This document shows positions 53,120 through 61,626 of a DNA stretch of 64,000 nucleotides, piece after piece. How positions within the stretch are numbered: position 1 is the first letter of the stretch; each line of letters starts with the position of its first letter. The notes below the pieces were generated by a model, which ran no database searches, had not been told where the DNA came from, and saw nothing but the letters and a program-made list of their open reading frames with translations. Made by a program: the position numbers and the translations under genes. This DNA comes from Polyangiaceae bacterium (GTDB lineage Bacteria; Myxococcota_A; Polyangia; Polyangiales; Polyangiaceae), in NCBI GenBank assembly GCA_016712345.1, contig JADJRH010000011.1, positions 1,736,001-1,800,000 on the forward strand, in the 5' to 3' direction.

Positions 53120-54649
53120 ATGCTGGATCGAATCGTGATCGTGGGAGCGGGAAGAACTGCGGAAGCGCTGCTTGCGCGCCTTCGCGGCATTGCGCCCACG
53201 CTTGTGGTTGAAAATTCACCCGAGGCTCTGAAAGCGCTCGGCACTCCGGGGCGAGTTGAAGATTCGACCGCCGCCGCCGGCTCCGGATTGCCGGCGAGCG
53301 CCACCGGAACGCCTGTCGGCGAAGTGTTTCCGATCACCACCCGGCTTGCCGACGGCACATCGCGATTCGTCTTGGAAGAAGCGCGCGGGGACTCTCGTGA
53401 GGCGGTTGGCATCGTCGCGGCCACATCCGAAGATCGCAAAAACATTGAGATCGCAAGGCTCGCGCGTGAGCTTGGGTACCAACTCGTGATTGGCATTGTC
53501 GTCGACCCGACGACCGCCAACGCCTACGAAGAAGTTGGCGCGCGGCCCGTGGTGCGCGCGGCCATTCTCGGCCAAATCGTCGAACGGGCGCTGCGCTACG
53601 AGGGGCTCGTCGTCGCCACAACCGTCGGCCAGGGCAGGGGCGAAATCGTGGAGGTGCTCGTGCTTCCCGGCTCCCCGGCCATTGGCGTGCCGCTCGCGGA
53701 CTTGCGCGCCGAAGGCTGGCGGGTGGCAGCCATTTACCGAAAGGGAGAACTCGTGCTGCCCACGGGAGCGACGGTGATTGAAGCCGAAGACCGCGTCGTC
53801 GTCGTGGGCGAGCCGTCGGTCCTTCCCGGCGTCGCCGCGCAGCTTCGCATGGGCCTGCCGGTTTTCCCGTTGCCGTACGGCCGCCGCGTCATTGTGTTTC
53901 TTCCGCGCGGGCGCGACAGGGCCATTGAGGCCGAGGCCGAAACGGTCACTATCAAGACACGGGCCACCACCCTCTTGCGCGTATACCCGGACGCGAAGCC
54001 GGACAAAACCTTCATCGACGAAGCGCCCGATGTGTCGGACCTCGCTGCCCACCAGCGGTCAAAAGTGTTTGAGGACGTTCCGCTCGAGGGTGAATCGCTC
54101 CAAGTGCGTGTCAATCAGCTCCGGCGGTTGCGCCCCGGCCTCCTCGTCGCGCGCAGCGAGCCGCGCACGCTTATCGACCGGCTGCTCGGTCGCGGCGGTA
54201 TGGCAGCGGTCCTCTGCAACGCCGTGCCTGCGCCCGTCCTTTTCCCCCGCGGATCCCCGCGGTACGCGCGCGTCGTGCACGCGCTTGTGCATGGCATCGC
54301 CGATCTCGCGTTGGCCGATGCCGCGATCGATCTGGCACGTATGCTTTCGCTGCCCCTCGTCGTGATTCGCGTTGCCCTTCCCGCGTTCTTTGGCACACCG
54401 GATCCCGAGACAGATCGCGTCGCTACCCTCATCGACACCCGCTCCCGACTCTACGGCATTCGGGCCGAAACCCTGGCGCTGACCGGAAACCCCGTCGACG
54501 AGCTGATTCGCGCGGCAAAGTCAAGCGATCTCTTGGTTGTCGGTCGCCGCCGCTCCGCGCGGGACAGCTTCACTTCCCCCGACATCGCGCTCCGCGTTGC
54601 TCGCGCGGCGGCATGTTCTGTGCTCGTGAAGACCGTCGAGGCACCGTGA
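53120..54649 (+). CDS. TrkA-type nucleotide-sensing regulator with USP-like domain
   Basis: ATG 53120 follows AGGAG and opens MLDRIVIVGAGRTAEALLAR, a Rossmann GxGxxG-type fingerprint; 509 residues in all. The first 130 residues form a TrkA-N/RCK fold (AATSEDRKNIEIARLARELG), followed by a TrkA-C-like part (VLVLPGSPAIGVPLADLRA, VIEAEDRVVVVGEP). After a linker, the last 180 residues resemble a universal-stress domain (DLARMLSLPLVVIRVAL, LIRAAKSSDLLVVGRRRSAR). In classical Kef antiporters the RCK domain is fused to the membrane part; here it is separate and overlaps the antiporter gene by four bases. It would gate ion flux in response to a nucleotide ligand. Confidence 0.85.
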   Translation: MLDRIVIVGAGRTAEALLARLRGIAPTLVVENSPEALKALGTPGRVEDSTAAAGSGLPASATGTPVGEVFPITTRLADGTSRFVLEEARGDSREAVGIVAATSEDRKNIEIARLARELGYQLVIGIVVDPTTANAYEEVGARPVVRAAILGQIVERALRYEGLVVATTVGQGRGEIVEVLVLPGSPAIGVPLADLRAEGWRVAAIYRKGELVLPTGATVIEAEDRVVVVGEPSVLPGVAAQLRMGLPVFPLPYGRRVIVFLPRGRDRAIEAEAETVTIKTRATTLLRVYPDAKPDKTFIDEAPDVSDLAAHQRSKVFEDVPLEGESLQVRVNQLRRLRPGLLVARSEPRTLIDRLLGRGGMAAVLCNAVPAPVLFPRGSPRYARVVHALVHGIADLALADAAIDLARMLSLPLVVIRVALPAFFGTPDPETDRVATLIDTRSRLYGIRAETLALTGNPVDELIRAAKSSDLLVVGRRRSARDSFTSPDIALRVARAAACSVLVKTVEAP

Positions 54650-55815
54650 ACGGGCACGATGAACTGCTCGCGCTCCTGCTGCTTTTGGGTGCCAGCGTGG
54701 TCGGTCCGCCGCTCGCCGTACGCATGCGCGTTCCGGCCGCCGTGGTGCTCATTCTGTTCGGGATGGCCCTCGGACCGCTCGGGCTCGGCGCCCTTCACGA
54801 CACGCAGATGGTCGCGTTCGTGTCGGAATTGGGCTTCCTCCTGCTCATGTTCATGGCCGGCATGGAGATCGATTTCGAGGCCATCCGCGCGGCCGGCCGC
54901 CCCGCGCTCATCGTGCCCACGCTTGTTGTTCTCGGCATATTTGCGTGTGCGGCCGGTGCGGGCATCGCGCTCGGCATCGGTGGCATTGGCATCCTCGTCC
55001 TTTCCGCGATGAGCGTTGGAATGCCCCTCGCGGTGTTGAAAGAGACAGATCGCGCTTCCACCAACATGGGCCGGCACGTCATGCTCGCCGCTTCTATCGG
55101 CGAACTTGTCTGCATCCTGGCCATCACCGGTCTGGAGGTCGTCAGCGCTCAGGGCAGCCGCGTCGAGATGCTGGTGAAAGTCGGCAAGGTCGTGCTCCTC
55201 CTCGTCGGATCGGCGCTCCTCATCCGCTGGGCGCGGGCTTTTGTTTGGTGGTATCCCCGCGTCTTTCGCCGCCTCATCGAACACCACGACGTGGCGGAGC
55301 TGGGGGTTCGCGTTGGCCTGGTGGTCATGCTCGGCTTCGTCGTTCTGGCCGCGCTCGCGGGCGTGGAGCCCATCCTCGGCGCGTTTATCGGGGGCTCGCT
55401 TGTCGGCTTCGTGCTCCGTCAGAAACACGCTCTGGAAGCCAAAATTGCCGCCCTCGGCAACGGCCTCTTCATCCCCATCTTTTTCATCGTCGTTGGCCTC
55501 CGCTTCGAAGCCAGCGCGCTCGACGGCGCAGCCGTGCGCTCTGCACTGATGCTCGCTCTCTTCGCAGGCCTGTCGAAGATTCTACCCAGCCTCGCGGTCG
55601 CTCGCCGCGGCACATCGCTCCGCGATCGCTTCCTGGCAGGCTGCCTCCTCTCCGCGCCCCTCACGCTTGTCGTCGCCATTGGCAGTATCGGCCGCAAACT
55701 CGAACTGGTGGGTGCGCGCGAACAAGCGAGCATCGTCCTTGTCGCGATGGTCGTATCCATTGTGTTTCCAATCGTATTTCGTCTGCTTGCCCGTGGTCCT
55801 TTGCCTGCGTCCTGA
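54646..55815 (+). CDS. CPA2-family cation/proton antiporter (KefB/C type)
   Basis: The GTG start at 54646 overlaps the stop of the RCK gene (GTGA), giving 389 residues. The protein is almost wholly hydrophobic with about 12-13 membrane segments (LLALLLLLGASVVGPPLAVR, ELGFLLLMFMAGMEIDF, GIGGIGILVLSAMSVGMPLA, GLVVMLGFVVLAALAGVEPI, GLFIPIFFIVVGLRF), matching CPA2 transporters. The family's acidic intramembrane residues may be represented by the Glu/Asp in AGMEIDFEA. It lacks the C-terminal cytosolic domain of KefC, which the preceding gene supplies as a separate protein. It is likely a regulated K+ or Na+/H+ antiporter for pH or stress control. Confidence 0.88.
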   Translation: MNGHDELLALLLLLGASVVGPPLAVRMRVPAAVVLILFGMALGPLGLGALHDTQMVAFVSELGFLLLMFMAGMEIDFEAIRAAGRPALIVPTLVVLGIFACAAGAGIALGIGGIGILVLSAMSVGMPLAVLKETDRASTNMGRHVMLAASIGELVCILAITGLEVVSAQGSRVEMLVKVGKVVLLLVGSALLIRWARAFVWWYPRVFRRLIEHHDVAELGVRVGLVVMLGFVVLAALAGVEPILGAFIGGSLVGFVLRQKHALEAKIAALGNGLFIPIFFIVVGLRFEASALDGAAVRSALMLALFAGLSKILPSLAVARRGTSLRDRFLAGCLLSAPLTLVVAIGSIGRKLELVGAREQASIVLVAMVVSIVFPIVFRLLARGPLPAS

Positions 55816-55829
55816 ATTTTGAATACGGC

Positions 55830-56984
55830 CTATTGTTTCTGCTGGGGAGGGTCCGGCAGACGGCCACTTCCGTGGTCATCGAGCCGCCCGTCGTACCATT
55901 CTTTGTGCCAGATCGCCCCTCCGTAAAACGCAAACCCGATGAGCGTCGCGATGCCCGAGAGAACTGCCAGCGCGACATGAATCGAGGGGCCCGATCCCGG
56001 ATCGCCCACGGTGCGCCATAAAGGGACATCCCTATAGGCGATCGTCATTCCAGGTGTAACACCGGCCCAATCCGAACTATCGAGTTCACGCTGCACCTGG
56101 GGAGCGTCGGCACCATGCAACTTCAACGTCACTTCGTAGTGGTGTGTAATGCTCCCTTTGCTGCCTTTCGTCGTGTAGTGTCGCCTGTCTGTCACGTTGG
56201 CAGTCGTGTCGCTTCCGAAGAACAGACTCCCCATGTAGAACCCGCTCAAAGGGGTCACGATCCCCGCTATGATCACAATTGCGACGGCTGCAGAACGGAA
56301 GACTTTTGCGCGCTTTCGGTGCCGCTCTCCCAACTTTTCGGCGGAGATGTGTATTCGCCCGCCGGCAATGGGTCGCATCACCCAGCCGTGGGCGCTGCCG
56401 CGATAAAGTGCCGCCTCCCGAAGTTCGGGATCGTGCCCGCGATCCAGAGCGCCCTCCACAATCACTTCTTCTTTCGGTGATAGAGTGGCGACACGCGTCC
56501 GCGTGGTCCGGTCGGTCCAAATCATCCCGTCGGGCTCATCGACCAAAAGAACATCGGCGCCGGGCTCAACACGCACGCGCTCTCCTCGCGGGGTTCTCAC
56601 ATAAAAGGGTTTTGCGTGCGTCTCGCGCACGGTTTCCGTCCACCGATGGCTCCAGCTATTTTTGTTCTTCGTCTCGGTGCCGTGTTGCTCGACGTGCACC
56701 GACACAGCAGAATCGCACCCTTCCGCGAGTTCCACCCATCCGTATACAAATCGCATACCGGGCGCCAGCGCCGCATGCGTATCGAACGCCTGGTCCGCCT
56801 CGATGCCCCGACGCAAGAAGGCCGAGCGATGCCGCAACGCTCGAATGAAAAGGAACCCCAAGAACCCCAAAAGGCCCCACACCCACACGTGCGAAAACGG
56901 CGGATCGACGTGATTGTCAGCGTGCAAATCGGCAACTGCAACCTCCAAGGGCGCATTGGAGTGCGTGGAGCTGTCCGGGCTCAT
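55830..56984 (-). CDS. Membrane protein with weak GIDE-like pattern
   Basis: The 384-residue product has a hydrophobic segment near residue 35 (VWVWGLLGFLGFLFIRAL), another near 235 (AAVAIVIIAGIVTPLSGFYM) and a third near 345 (HVALAVLSGIATLIGFAFYG). Between the first two lies a beta-rich soluble part with KPFYVRTPRGERVRVEPGAD, which recalls the GIDE domain of membrane-bound E3-like proteins and their bacterial relatives; the match is weak. The second soluble part (about 255-335) has SKGSITHHYEVTLKLHG. It converges on the antiporter gene and is divergent from the kinase operon. No function can be assigned. Confidence 0.75.
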   Translation of the reverse strand: MSPDSSTHSNAPLEVAVADLHADNHVDPPFSHVWVWGLLGFLGFLFIRALRHRSAFLRRGIEADQAFDTHAALAPGMRFVYGWVELAEGCDSAVSVHVEQHGTETKNKNSWSHRWTETVRETHAKPFYVRTPRGERVRVEPGADVLLVDEPDGMIWTDRTTRTRVATLSPKEEVIVEGALDRGHDPELREAALYRGSAHGWVMRPIAGGRIHISAEKLGERHRKRAKVFRSAAVAIVIIAGIVTPLSGFYMGSLFFGSDTTANVTDRRHYTTKGSKGSITHHYEVTLKLHGADAPQVQRELDSSDWAGVTPGMTIAYRDVPLWRTVGDPGSGPSIHVALAVLSGIATLIGFAFYGGAIWHKEWYDGRLDDHGSGRLPDPPQQKQ

Positions 56985-57127
56985 GGGAACAATCTATCCT
57001 ATTTCCTCGGCCTTCGGGCGCGCGCAATTCCAGTTACACGGCTCGTGCGCTCCTGTGAACGGCTCGCGCTCTTTGAGCTTGCTCCCGGAGCGTAAACGGG
57101 CAAATTGTTAATCGATTTGGAGGACAC

Positions 57128-58600
57128 CTGACATACGCTTTCAGTCCCGGTGATCGATTGGGTCGGTACGAGCTGGTGAAAGTCATCGGCGGCGGCGGAT
57201 TTGCTGCGGTTTGGCGCGCTCGAACGGTTGGCCCCGGCGGATTTGAACGAGCGGTCGCCGTCAAAGTGATTCGCCCAGGTCGCGCCGGACAAAAGCGATT
57301 CCAAGACATGTTGCTCGACGAGGCTCGCCTGGTCGCGCAAATCCACCACCCAAACGTCACTCAAATTTGGGAAGTGGGTGAAGACCCGCGTTCGCTCTAT
57401 TTCGTGATGGAACTCGTCGAGGGCAGCTCTCTCGATGAACTTCGATACAAGGCCGAAGGGGCGGGAAAGTTATTGCCTCTCCGGGCAGTGCTCCGCGTGT
57501 TGGCCGATGTTTGCGGCGGTTTGCACGTCGCCCATGAACTCAGTCAAAACGGACAGCCGCTCGGCCTTGTCCACCGTGACATCTCCCCGCAAAACATCTT
57601 GGTTTCGCACCACGGCATCGCCAAACTCATTGATTTTGGCATCGCAAAAGCGCGTGAGCGGCTCGCGGGCGACACCACCACAGGTTTTATCAAAGGCAAA
57701 ATCAGCTATATGGCCCCAGAACAGGGCCGGAGTGAAGAACTCGATCGGCGCGCGGATATTTGGGCAATCGGTGCGGTGGCCTACGACCTAATCGAAGGTC
57801 GACCGCCATTTGATGCCGATGCGGAGCTGGCGCGGCTTGCGGCCCTTGTGGGGCCCACTCCGGTACCGCCAATCACAGCTCGTATTCCGAACGCGGTGCG
57901 CGCCGTTATTGAGTGTACACTTCAGAAGGATCCCAACGCTCGATACCCCACCGCACTGGCACTCAAAGAAGCTCTCGAAGAAGCGATGATCGAGAGCGAG
58001 ATCGAAACGTCGGCAAGTGAATGTGCCGAGCTGCTCAAGCCTTTTCAGTCAAACATACAGCCTCAAGGCGCCCTCGTAGACTCCACCGCACCCGCAGAAA
58101 CCGGCGTCCCAGCGTCGATTGAGCGCCCCGTCAGTTCCACAATTCAGGCTCAGGTTCCCACCGACAAAATCGAGCTTCCGCTGCATCGGCGCCGCTATTG
58201 GCCTCTATTCGTCGGCACCGCGGTCCTCATCCCCATCGGCGTTTGGATGTTGCAGAGCGCTCAAAACGGGGCGCCTGATGTGTCTCCCGCGGCTACCGGA
58301 TCGTCACCCTCCGTTGGGGTTGCCGCAACGCAAACGGCGCAAATCGCACCGTCTCAAGCGGCTTCATCGCCGGCGCCCAGCGCTCCGCAGCCTTCCGCGA
58401 GTTCGATCTCCACAAAAACGGTGGCCCAACCGCTGACCGCCAAATCTCCCACGTCAGGCATGCCCTCGGCGAGCGCGACCGTCCAAAATCCAAAGCCGGC
58501 ATCAACCGTGCAAGTCGCGGCATCTACCGCCCCCAAGCCGACCGCAGCGCCCACGCCGCGGCCCACGAGCAGGCCCCCCGATGATGACGCGATTGAGTAG
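57128..58600 (+). CDS. Hanks-type Ser/Thr protein kinase
   Basis: The kinase domain has Gly loop GGGGFAAVWRA, Lys in VAVKVIR, HRDISPQNIL, DFGIAK and GKISYMAPEQ, all needed for catalysis. After about residue 290 comes a linker, one membrane segment (YWPLFVGTAVLIPIGVWML) and an Ala/Ser/Pro-rich periplasmic tail. The domain call is firm, the start is not. No ATG precedes the domain. The best ribosome site, GGAGG at 57119-57123, points to CTG 57128 (LTYAFSPGDRLGRYELVK); TTG 57158 is the alternative and loses ten family-like residues. I favour CTG. The gene overlaps the next by 20 bases, so a kinase-PEGA protein-lipoprotein operon is likely. Confidence 0.85.
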   Translation: MTYAFSPGDRLGRYELVKVIGGGGFAAVWRARTVGPGGFERAVAVKVIRPGRAGQKRFQDMLLDEARLVAQIHHPNVTQIWEVGEDPRSLYFVMELVEGSSLDELRYKAEGAGKLLPLRAVLRVLADVCGGLHVAHELSQNGQPLGLVHRDISPQNILVSHHGIAKLIDFGIAKARERLAGDTTTGFIKGKISYMAPEQGRSEELDRRADIWAIGAVAYDLIEGRPPFDADAELARLAALVGPTPVPPITARIPNAVRAVIECTLQKDPNARYPTALALKEALEEAMIESEIETSASECAELLKPFQSNIQPQGALVDSTAPAETGVPASIERPVSSTIQAQVPTDKIELPLHRRRYWPLFVGTAVLIPIGVWMLQSAQNGAPDVSPAATGSSPSVGVAATQTAQIAPSQAASSPAPSAPQPSASSISTKTVAQPLTAKSPTSGMPSASATVQNPKPASTVQVAASTAPKPTAAPTPRPTSRPPDDDAIE

Positions 58601-59624
58601 GTGGTCCCTTCGTTTTCTCTTTCCTTTGATGATCGCTCTTGCGAACGAACCCGTGAGCGTTTTCGCCGCGGACACTCCGCAGGATCGCGCTGAAGCCAAA
58701 CGCCTCTATTCCGAAGGCAAAAAGCTCCGAGGTGATGGCAAACACGCCGACGCGCTCGACCGATTCAAGCGGGCGCACGACTTGATGCCCACGCCCGTCA
58801 CCCGGCTTGAACTCGCGCGCGAACTCGATGCCGACAAACAGCTTGTCCTGGCGCATCGCCTGCTCGTCAGCATTCAATCAATGCCCGTTACCTCCACCGA
58901 AACACAAAAGGGAAAAGCCGCTCGGGAAGAAGCCAAAGCGCTTGAGCAACAAGTTGCTCAGCGCATTCCCAAGCTCAAAATCACACTTGTCAATGCGGCC
59001 GAACCCGAGGTTTTTATCGATGAGCAACCGGTGAGCAAAGAGTTGCTCACGGCAGAAATACAAATCGATCCGGGTGTACACAAGGTGGTCGCCCGCGACG
59101 GAACGGCCACGTTGGAGCGTTCGATCTCGCTCGTTGAAAGTGAAAGCGCCGTGTTGGAGCTGCCATTTCCCGTGCCCGAGCCGCCGAAAGTGGAGCCCAC
59201 CGCAGTGGAAGTTCCTAAACCGGTGCCTACGCAAACGGCGGCGGTTGTGGTGCCCAAACCCGATCCCATCCCTGAAAAAAAGGGGATTTCGCCACTCGTT
59301 CCCGTGGGCTTGTCGGTGGGCGGGGTGGGCATTGTCACCGGGCTGATCACCGGAGCAATCGCCGCGTCGCAGGTGAGTACACTTCAAACGGAGTGTCTAA
59401 ACCGGTTGTGCCCACCGTCAACGCACAACCTTTTAACAGCCCATCAGGCACTCACTACCACCTCCACAATCGCGTTTATTGTGGGGGGCGCGGCGGCCGG
59501 CCTTGGGGCGGTGGCGTGGATTGTCGACCTTTCATCCAACTCCAAGACCCCTGTGAAAAGCCCGCCCGTAGCGATGCAGCTTCAACTGTCGGGCACGGGG
59601 TTTGCCATACGAGGCGCATGGTGA
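58581..59624 (+). CDS. PEGA-like envelope protein with TPR segment
   Basis: The 347-residue product begins at ATG 58581, 20 bases inside the kinase gene. It has a signal peptide (LRFLFPLMIALANEPVSVFA), a helical TPR-like part (RLYSEGKKLRGDGKHADALD), a PEGA-like beta domain (AAEPEVFIDEQPVSKELLTA, DPGVHKVVARDGTATL), a Pro/Val-rich linker and two hydrophobic segments (LVPVGLSVGGVGIVTGLITG, TIAFIVGGAAAGLGAVAWIV). Such TPR-PEGA proteins often accompany myxobacterial kinases and may sense or transmit envelope signals. The coding sequence contains TGAGCAAC-AA-GTTGCTCA at 58943-58960, a word echoed upstream of the MYXO-CTERM gene. Confidence 0.82.
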   Translation: MMTRLSRWSLRFLFPLMIALANEPVSVFAADTPQDRAEAKRLYSEGKKLRGDGKHADALDRFKRAHDLMPTPVTRLELARELDADKQLVLAHRLLVSIQSMPVTSTETQKGKAAREEAKALEQQVAQRIPKLKITLVNAAEPEVFIDEQPVSKELLTAEIQIDPGVHKVVARDGTATLERSISLVESESAVLELPFPVPEPPKVEPTAVEVPKPVPTQTAAVVVPKPDPIPEKKGISPLVPVGLSVGGVGIVTGLITGAIAASQVSTLQTECLNRLCPPSTHNLLTAHQALTTTSTIAFIVGGAAAGLGAVAWIVDLSSNSKTPVKSPPVAMQLQLSGTGFAIRGAW

Positions 59625-60088
59625 TGACACTCAGGACCACGCTCCAAACGTCTGGACTCGCCACACTTCTCAGCGTGGCAGCGTGCGCAAACGTTCTCGG
59701 CACGTCGGATTACAAACCATGTGAGGTGGAGAGTTGCAGCGAGGGCGGTGGGGGCGCGGGGGCTTCGTCCACCGGCACTTCCACCACGTCTTCCACCGGA
59801 ACGGGCACCTCCACCGAACCTTGTTTCAACGTCACAGTCAACGTGTCCGGGAGCGTCAAGGTCAAACTCGAAACAACCGAAATCGATTTTGAGCAGGGGC
59901 TGCCCGGTCCCCATTGTCTTCCAGCCGGCTCAACAACGTTTTTTGCAGAATGTGATTCAGGCGGCGGCAGCGATCCGCCGGTCGCCGTCGCATGGGGAAA
60001 TCCGCTCTGCCCCGACCAAACAACGTCGTGCACGTTCGATCTCCAGAAAGACGAAACGTTCACCGTCAGCTCCGGTGATTGCCCCTGA
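59624..60088 (+). CDS. Lipoprotein with Ser/Thr/Gly linker
   Basis: The ATG at 59624 overlaps the previous stop (TGATG) and lies 9 bases after GAGG, better than the ATG at 59618. The 154-residue product opens MTLRTTLQTSGLATLLSVAA and has the lipobox VAAC. A Gly/Ala/Ser/Thr stretch (about 44-64) leads to a beta-rich domain (CFNVTVNVSGSVKVKLETTE) with several cysteines and an acidic FDLQKDETFTVSSGDC end. It is likely an outer-membrane or periplasmic anchored protein working with the kinase and PEGA protein of the same operon. Its function is unknown. Confidence 0.8.
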   Translation: MTLRTTLQTSGLATLLSVAACANVLGTSDYKPCEVESCSEGGGGAGASSTGTSTTSSTGTGTSTEPCFNVTVNVSGSVKVKLETTEIDFEQGLPGPHCLPAGSTTFFAECDSGGGSDPPVAVAWGNPLCPDQTTSCTFDLQKDETFTVSSGDCP

Positions 60089-60159
60089 AAGAAGCCACGA
60101 GAAAAGGCAACATCCCGTTCCGCTATCGCTTCTTTAGGCTGGGAGCACCAATCGGTTTG

Positions 60160-60165
60160 TATAGT
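60160..60165 (+). promoter_or_regulatory. -10-like element 8 bases before the FHA/sigma-54 activator
   Basis: TATAGT ends 8 bases before ATG 60174 and no ribosome site is visible. If it is a true -10, the transcript would be leaderless or nearly so. The -35 region is weak, so the element may be activator-dependent. Confidence 0.35.
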
Positions 60166-60173
60166 GATTGCGA

Positions 60174-61541
60174 ATGTCGCGCCGCACGCCAGAAGTCACC
60201 GTGGAGCATGCGTACACATCGTCGCCGGAAGCGGTGCCGCTCTGCTTGACGGTGTCGCCGGAGTCGGGTGATGCGTTTGCCGTGGTACTTCCGGCACTTG
60301 GCAAGGTGAACGTCGGGCGTGATCCCGAGGCAGCCGTTTCGCTGCCGGGCAGAAGCTTTTCGAGGCTTCATTTTGCGGTCGAACTCAACGGTGATGTGGT
60401 GACCGTTCGCGATCTCGGTTCGCGCAACGGCACGTTGCTCAACAATGCCGCTATCGGCGAAGCGCCGGTGCCTTTTGCTTTCGGGGACGAATTGGTGGCC
60501 GGCGACGCGCGCTTTTCGATCGTTCGCAAAACCAGCTTGCCCCGCGGCGCACTGATTCGCGAGATCGGTACGGCCGCGCCCGGCGAGCTGCCTGAAGGCG
60601 ACGCCGACGTGCCGCCGCCGTTTCGATACCCATCGCTTCGAAAGGTACACAATGAGTTGCGACGCATCGCGCCGCGGCCCATCAGCGTTCTCATTCGCGG
60701 TGAAACCGGCACTGGGAAAGAGGTGTTTGCTCGTGAAATTCACCGCATGAGCAAACGTCATGGCCCACTTGTCGCGGTCAACACGGCGGCATTGCCCGAA
60801 GCGCTCATTGAAAGTGAGTTGTTCGGCCACGAGCGCGGCGCCTTTTCAGGAGCGCAGGCGGCAAAAGCCGGCCTCATTGAAACGGCCGACAAGGGCACGC
60901 TTTTTCTCGATGAAATTGGTGAATTGCCCATGCCGCTTCAGGCCAAACTTCTGCGCGTTCTTGAAGAACAAACGGTGCGACGCGTGGGCTCCAACACCGA
61001 GCGAAAAATCGATCTTCGCGTCATTTCGGCCACCCACCAAGATCTCGAAACGCTCGCGCAGGAAAAGAAGTTTCGCCAAGATCTTTTGTTTCGATTGAAC
61101 GGAGCGGAGTTGCTTCTTCCACCGCTTCGCGAACGCCGCGGCGAAATGCGAGCGCTCGCCGAACAACTGCTTGCAGAGCTGTCGCCCGAGCACACCCCGG
61201 CGCTTGACGCGTCGGCCGTTCAAGCGCTCGAAGCCTATTCTTTCCCAGGAAATGTGCGTGAACTCAAGCAGGTGCTCTCCCGCGCGATCGCCTTTGCCGA
61301 TCACGGCGTCATCACTGTGGAACACCTTCCAAACGCAGTTGTGGATGCCGCCGCGCCCAAAAAAACCGCGGACCGAAGCGCCGCCGATGTTCGCTCCTCT
61401 GTCCGAGATTTTGAGCGCGAACGCATTGAAGCGGCGCTGAAAGAAGCCGGCGGAAATCGAACGCGGGCGGCCGAGATCCTGGGTCTGCCGCGCCGAACGC
61501 TGATCTACAAATTGTCGAAGATGCGGCTCTCCGACGAATAA
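60174..61541 (+). CDS. FHA-domain sigma-54-dependent transcription activator
   Basis: The 455-residue protein begins MSRRTPEVTVEHAYTSSPEA. It has an N-terminal FHA domain (about 25-120; GKVNVGRDPEAAVSLPGRSF, SRLHFAVE, DLGSRNGTLLNN), an AAA+ sigma-54 interaction domain (about 150-380; Walker A RGETGTGKE, GAFSGAQAAKAG at the sigma-54-contacting loop, Walker B GTLFLDEIGE, RQDLLFRLNG) and a Fis-type helix-turn-helix (EAGGNRTRAAEILGLPRRTL). FHA domains bind phosphothreonine, so activation by a Ser/Thr kinase is expected; the kinase operon just upstream is the natural partner. The loop carries Ser in place of the more usual Thr (GAFSGA), an accepted variant. There is no receiver domain. Confidence 0.95.
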   Translation: MSRRTPEVTVEHAYTSSPEAVPLCLTVSPESGDAFAVVLPALGKVNVGRDPEAAVSLPGRSFSRLHFAVELNGDVVTVRDLGSRNGTLLNNAAIGEAPVPFAFGDELVAGDARFSIVRKTSLPRGALIREIGTAAPGELPEGDADVPPPFRYPSLRKVHNELRRIAPRPISVLIRGETGTGKEVFAREIHRMSKRHGPLVAVNTAALPEALIESELFGHERGAFSGAQAAKAGLIETADKGTLFLDEIGELPMPLQAKLLRVLEEQTVRRVGSNTERKIDLRVISATHQDLETLAQEKKFRQDLLFRLNGAELLLPPLRERRGEMRALAEQLLAELSPEHTPALDASAVQALEAYSFPGNVRELKQVLSRAIAFADHGVITVEHLPNAVVDAAAPKKTADRSAADVRSSVRDFERERIEAALKEAGGNRTRAAEILGLPRRTLIYKLSKMRLSDE

Positions 61542-61626
61542 TCGGGTGCGCCGAACGCCGCGGCGGATTTGGCGGGCGTCGCGGAAGGCAATGTGTACAC
61601 CGCCGCGACGCCGGACCGTTGCGAAA

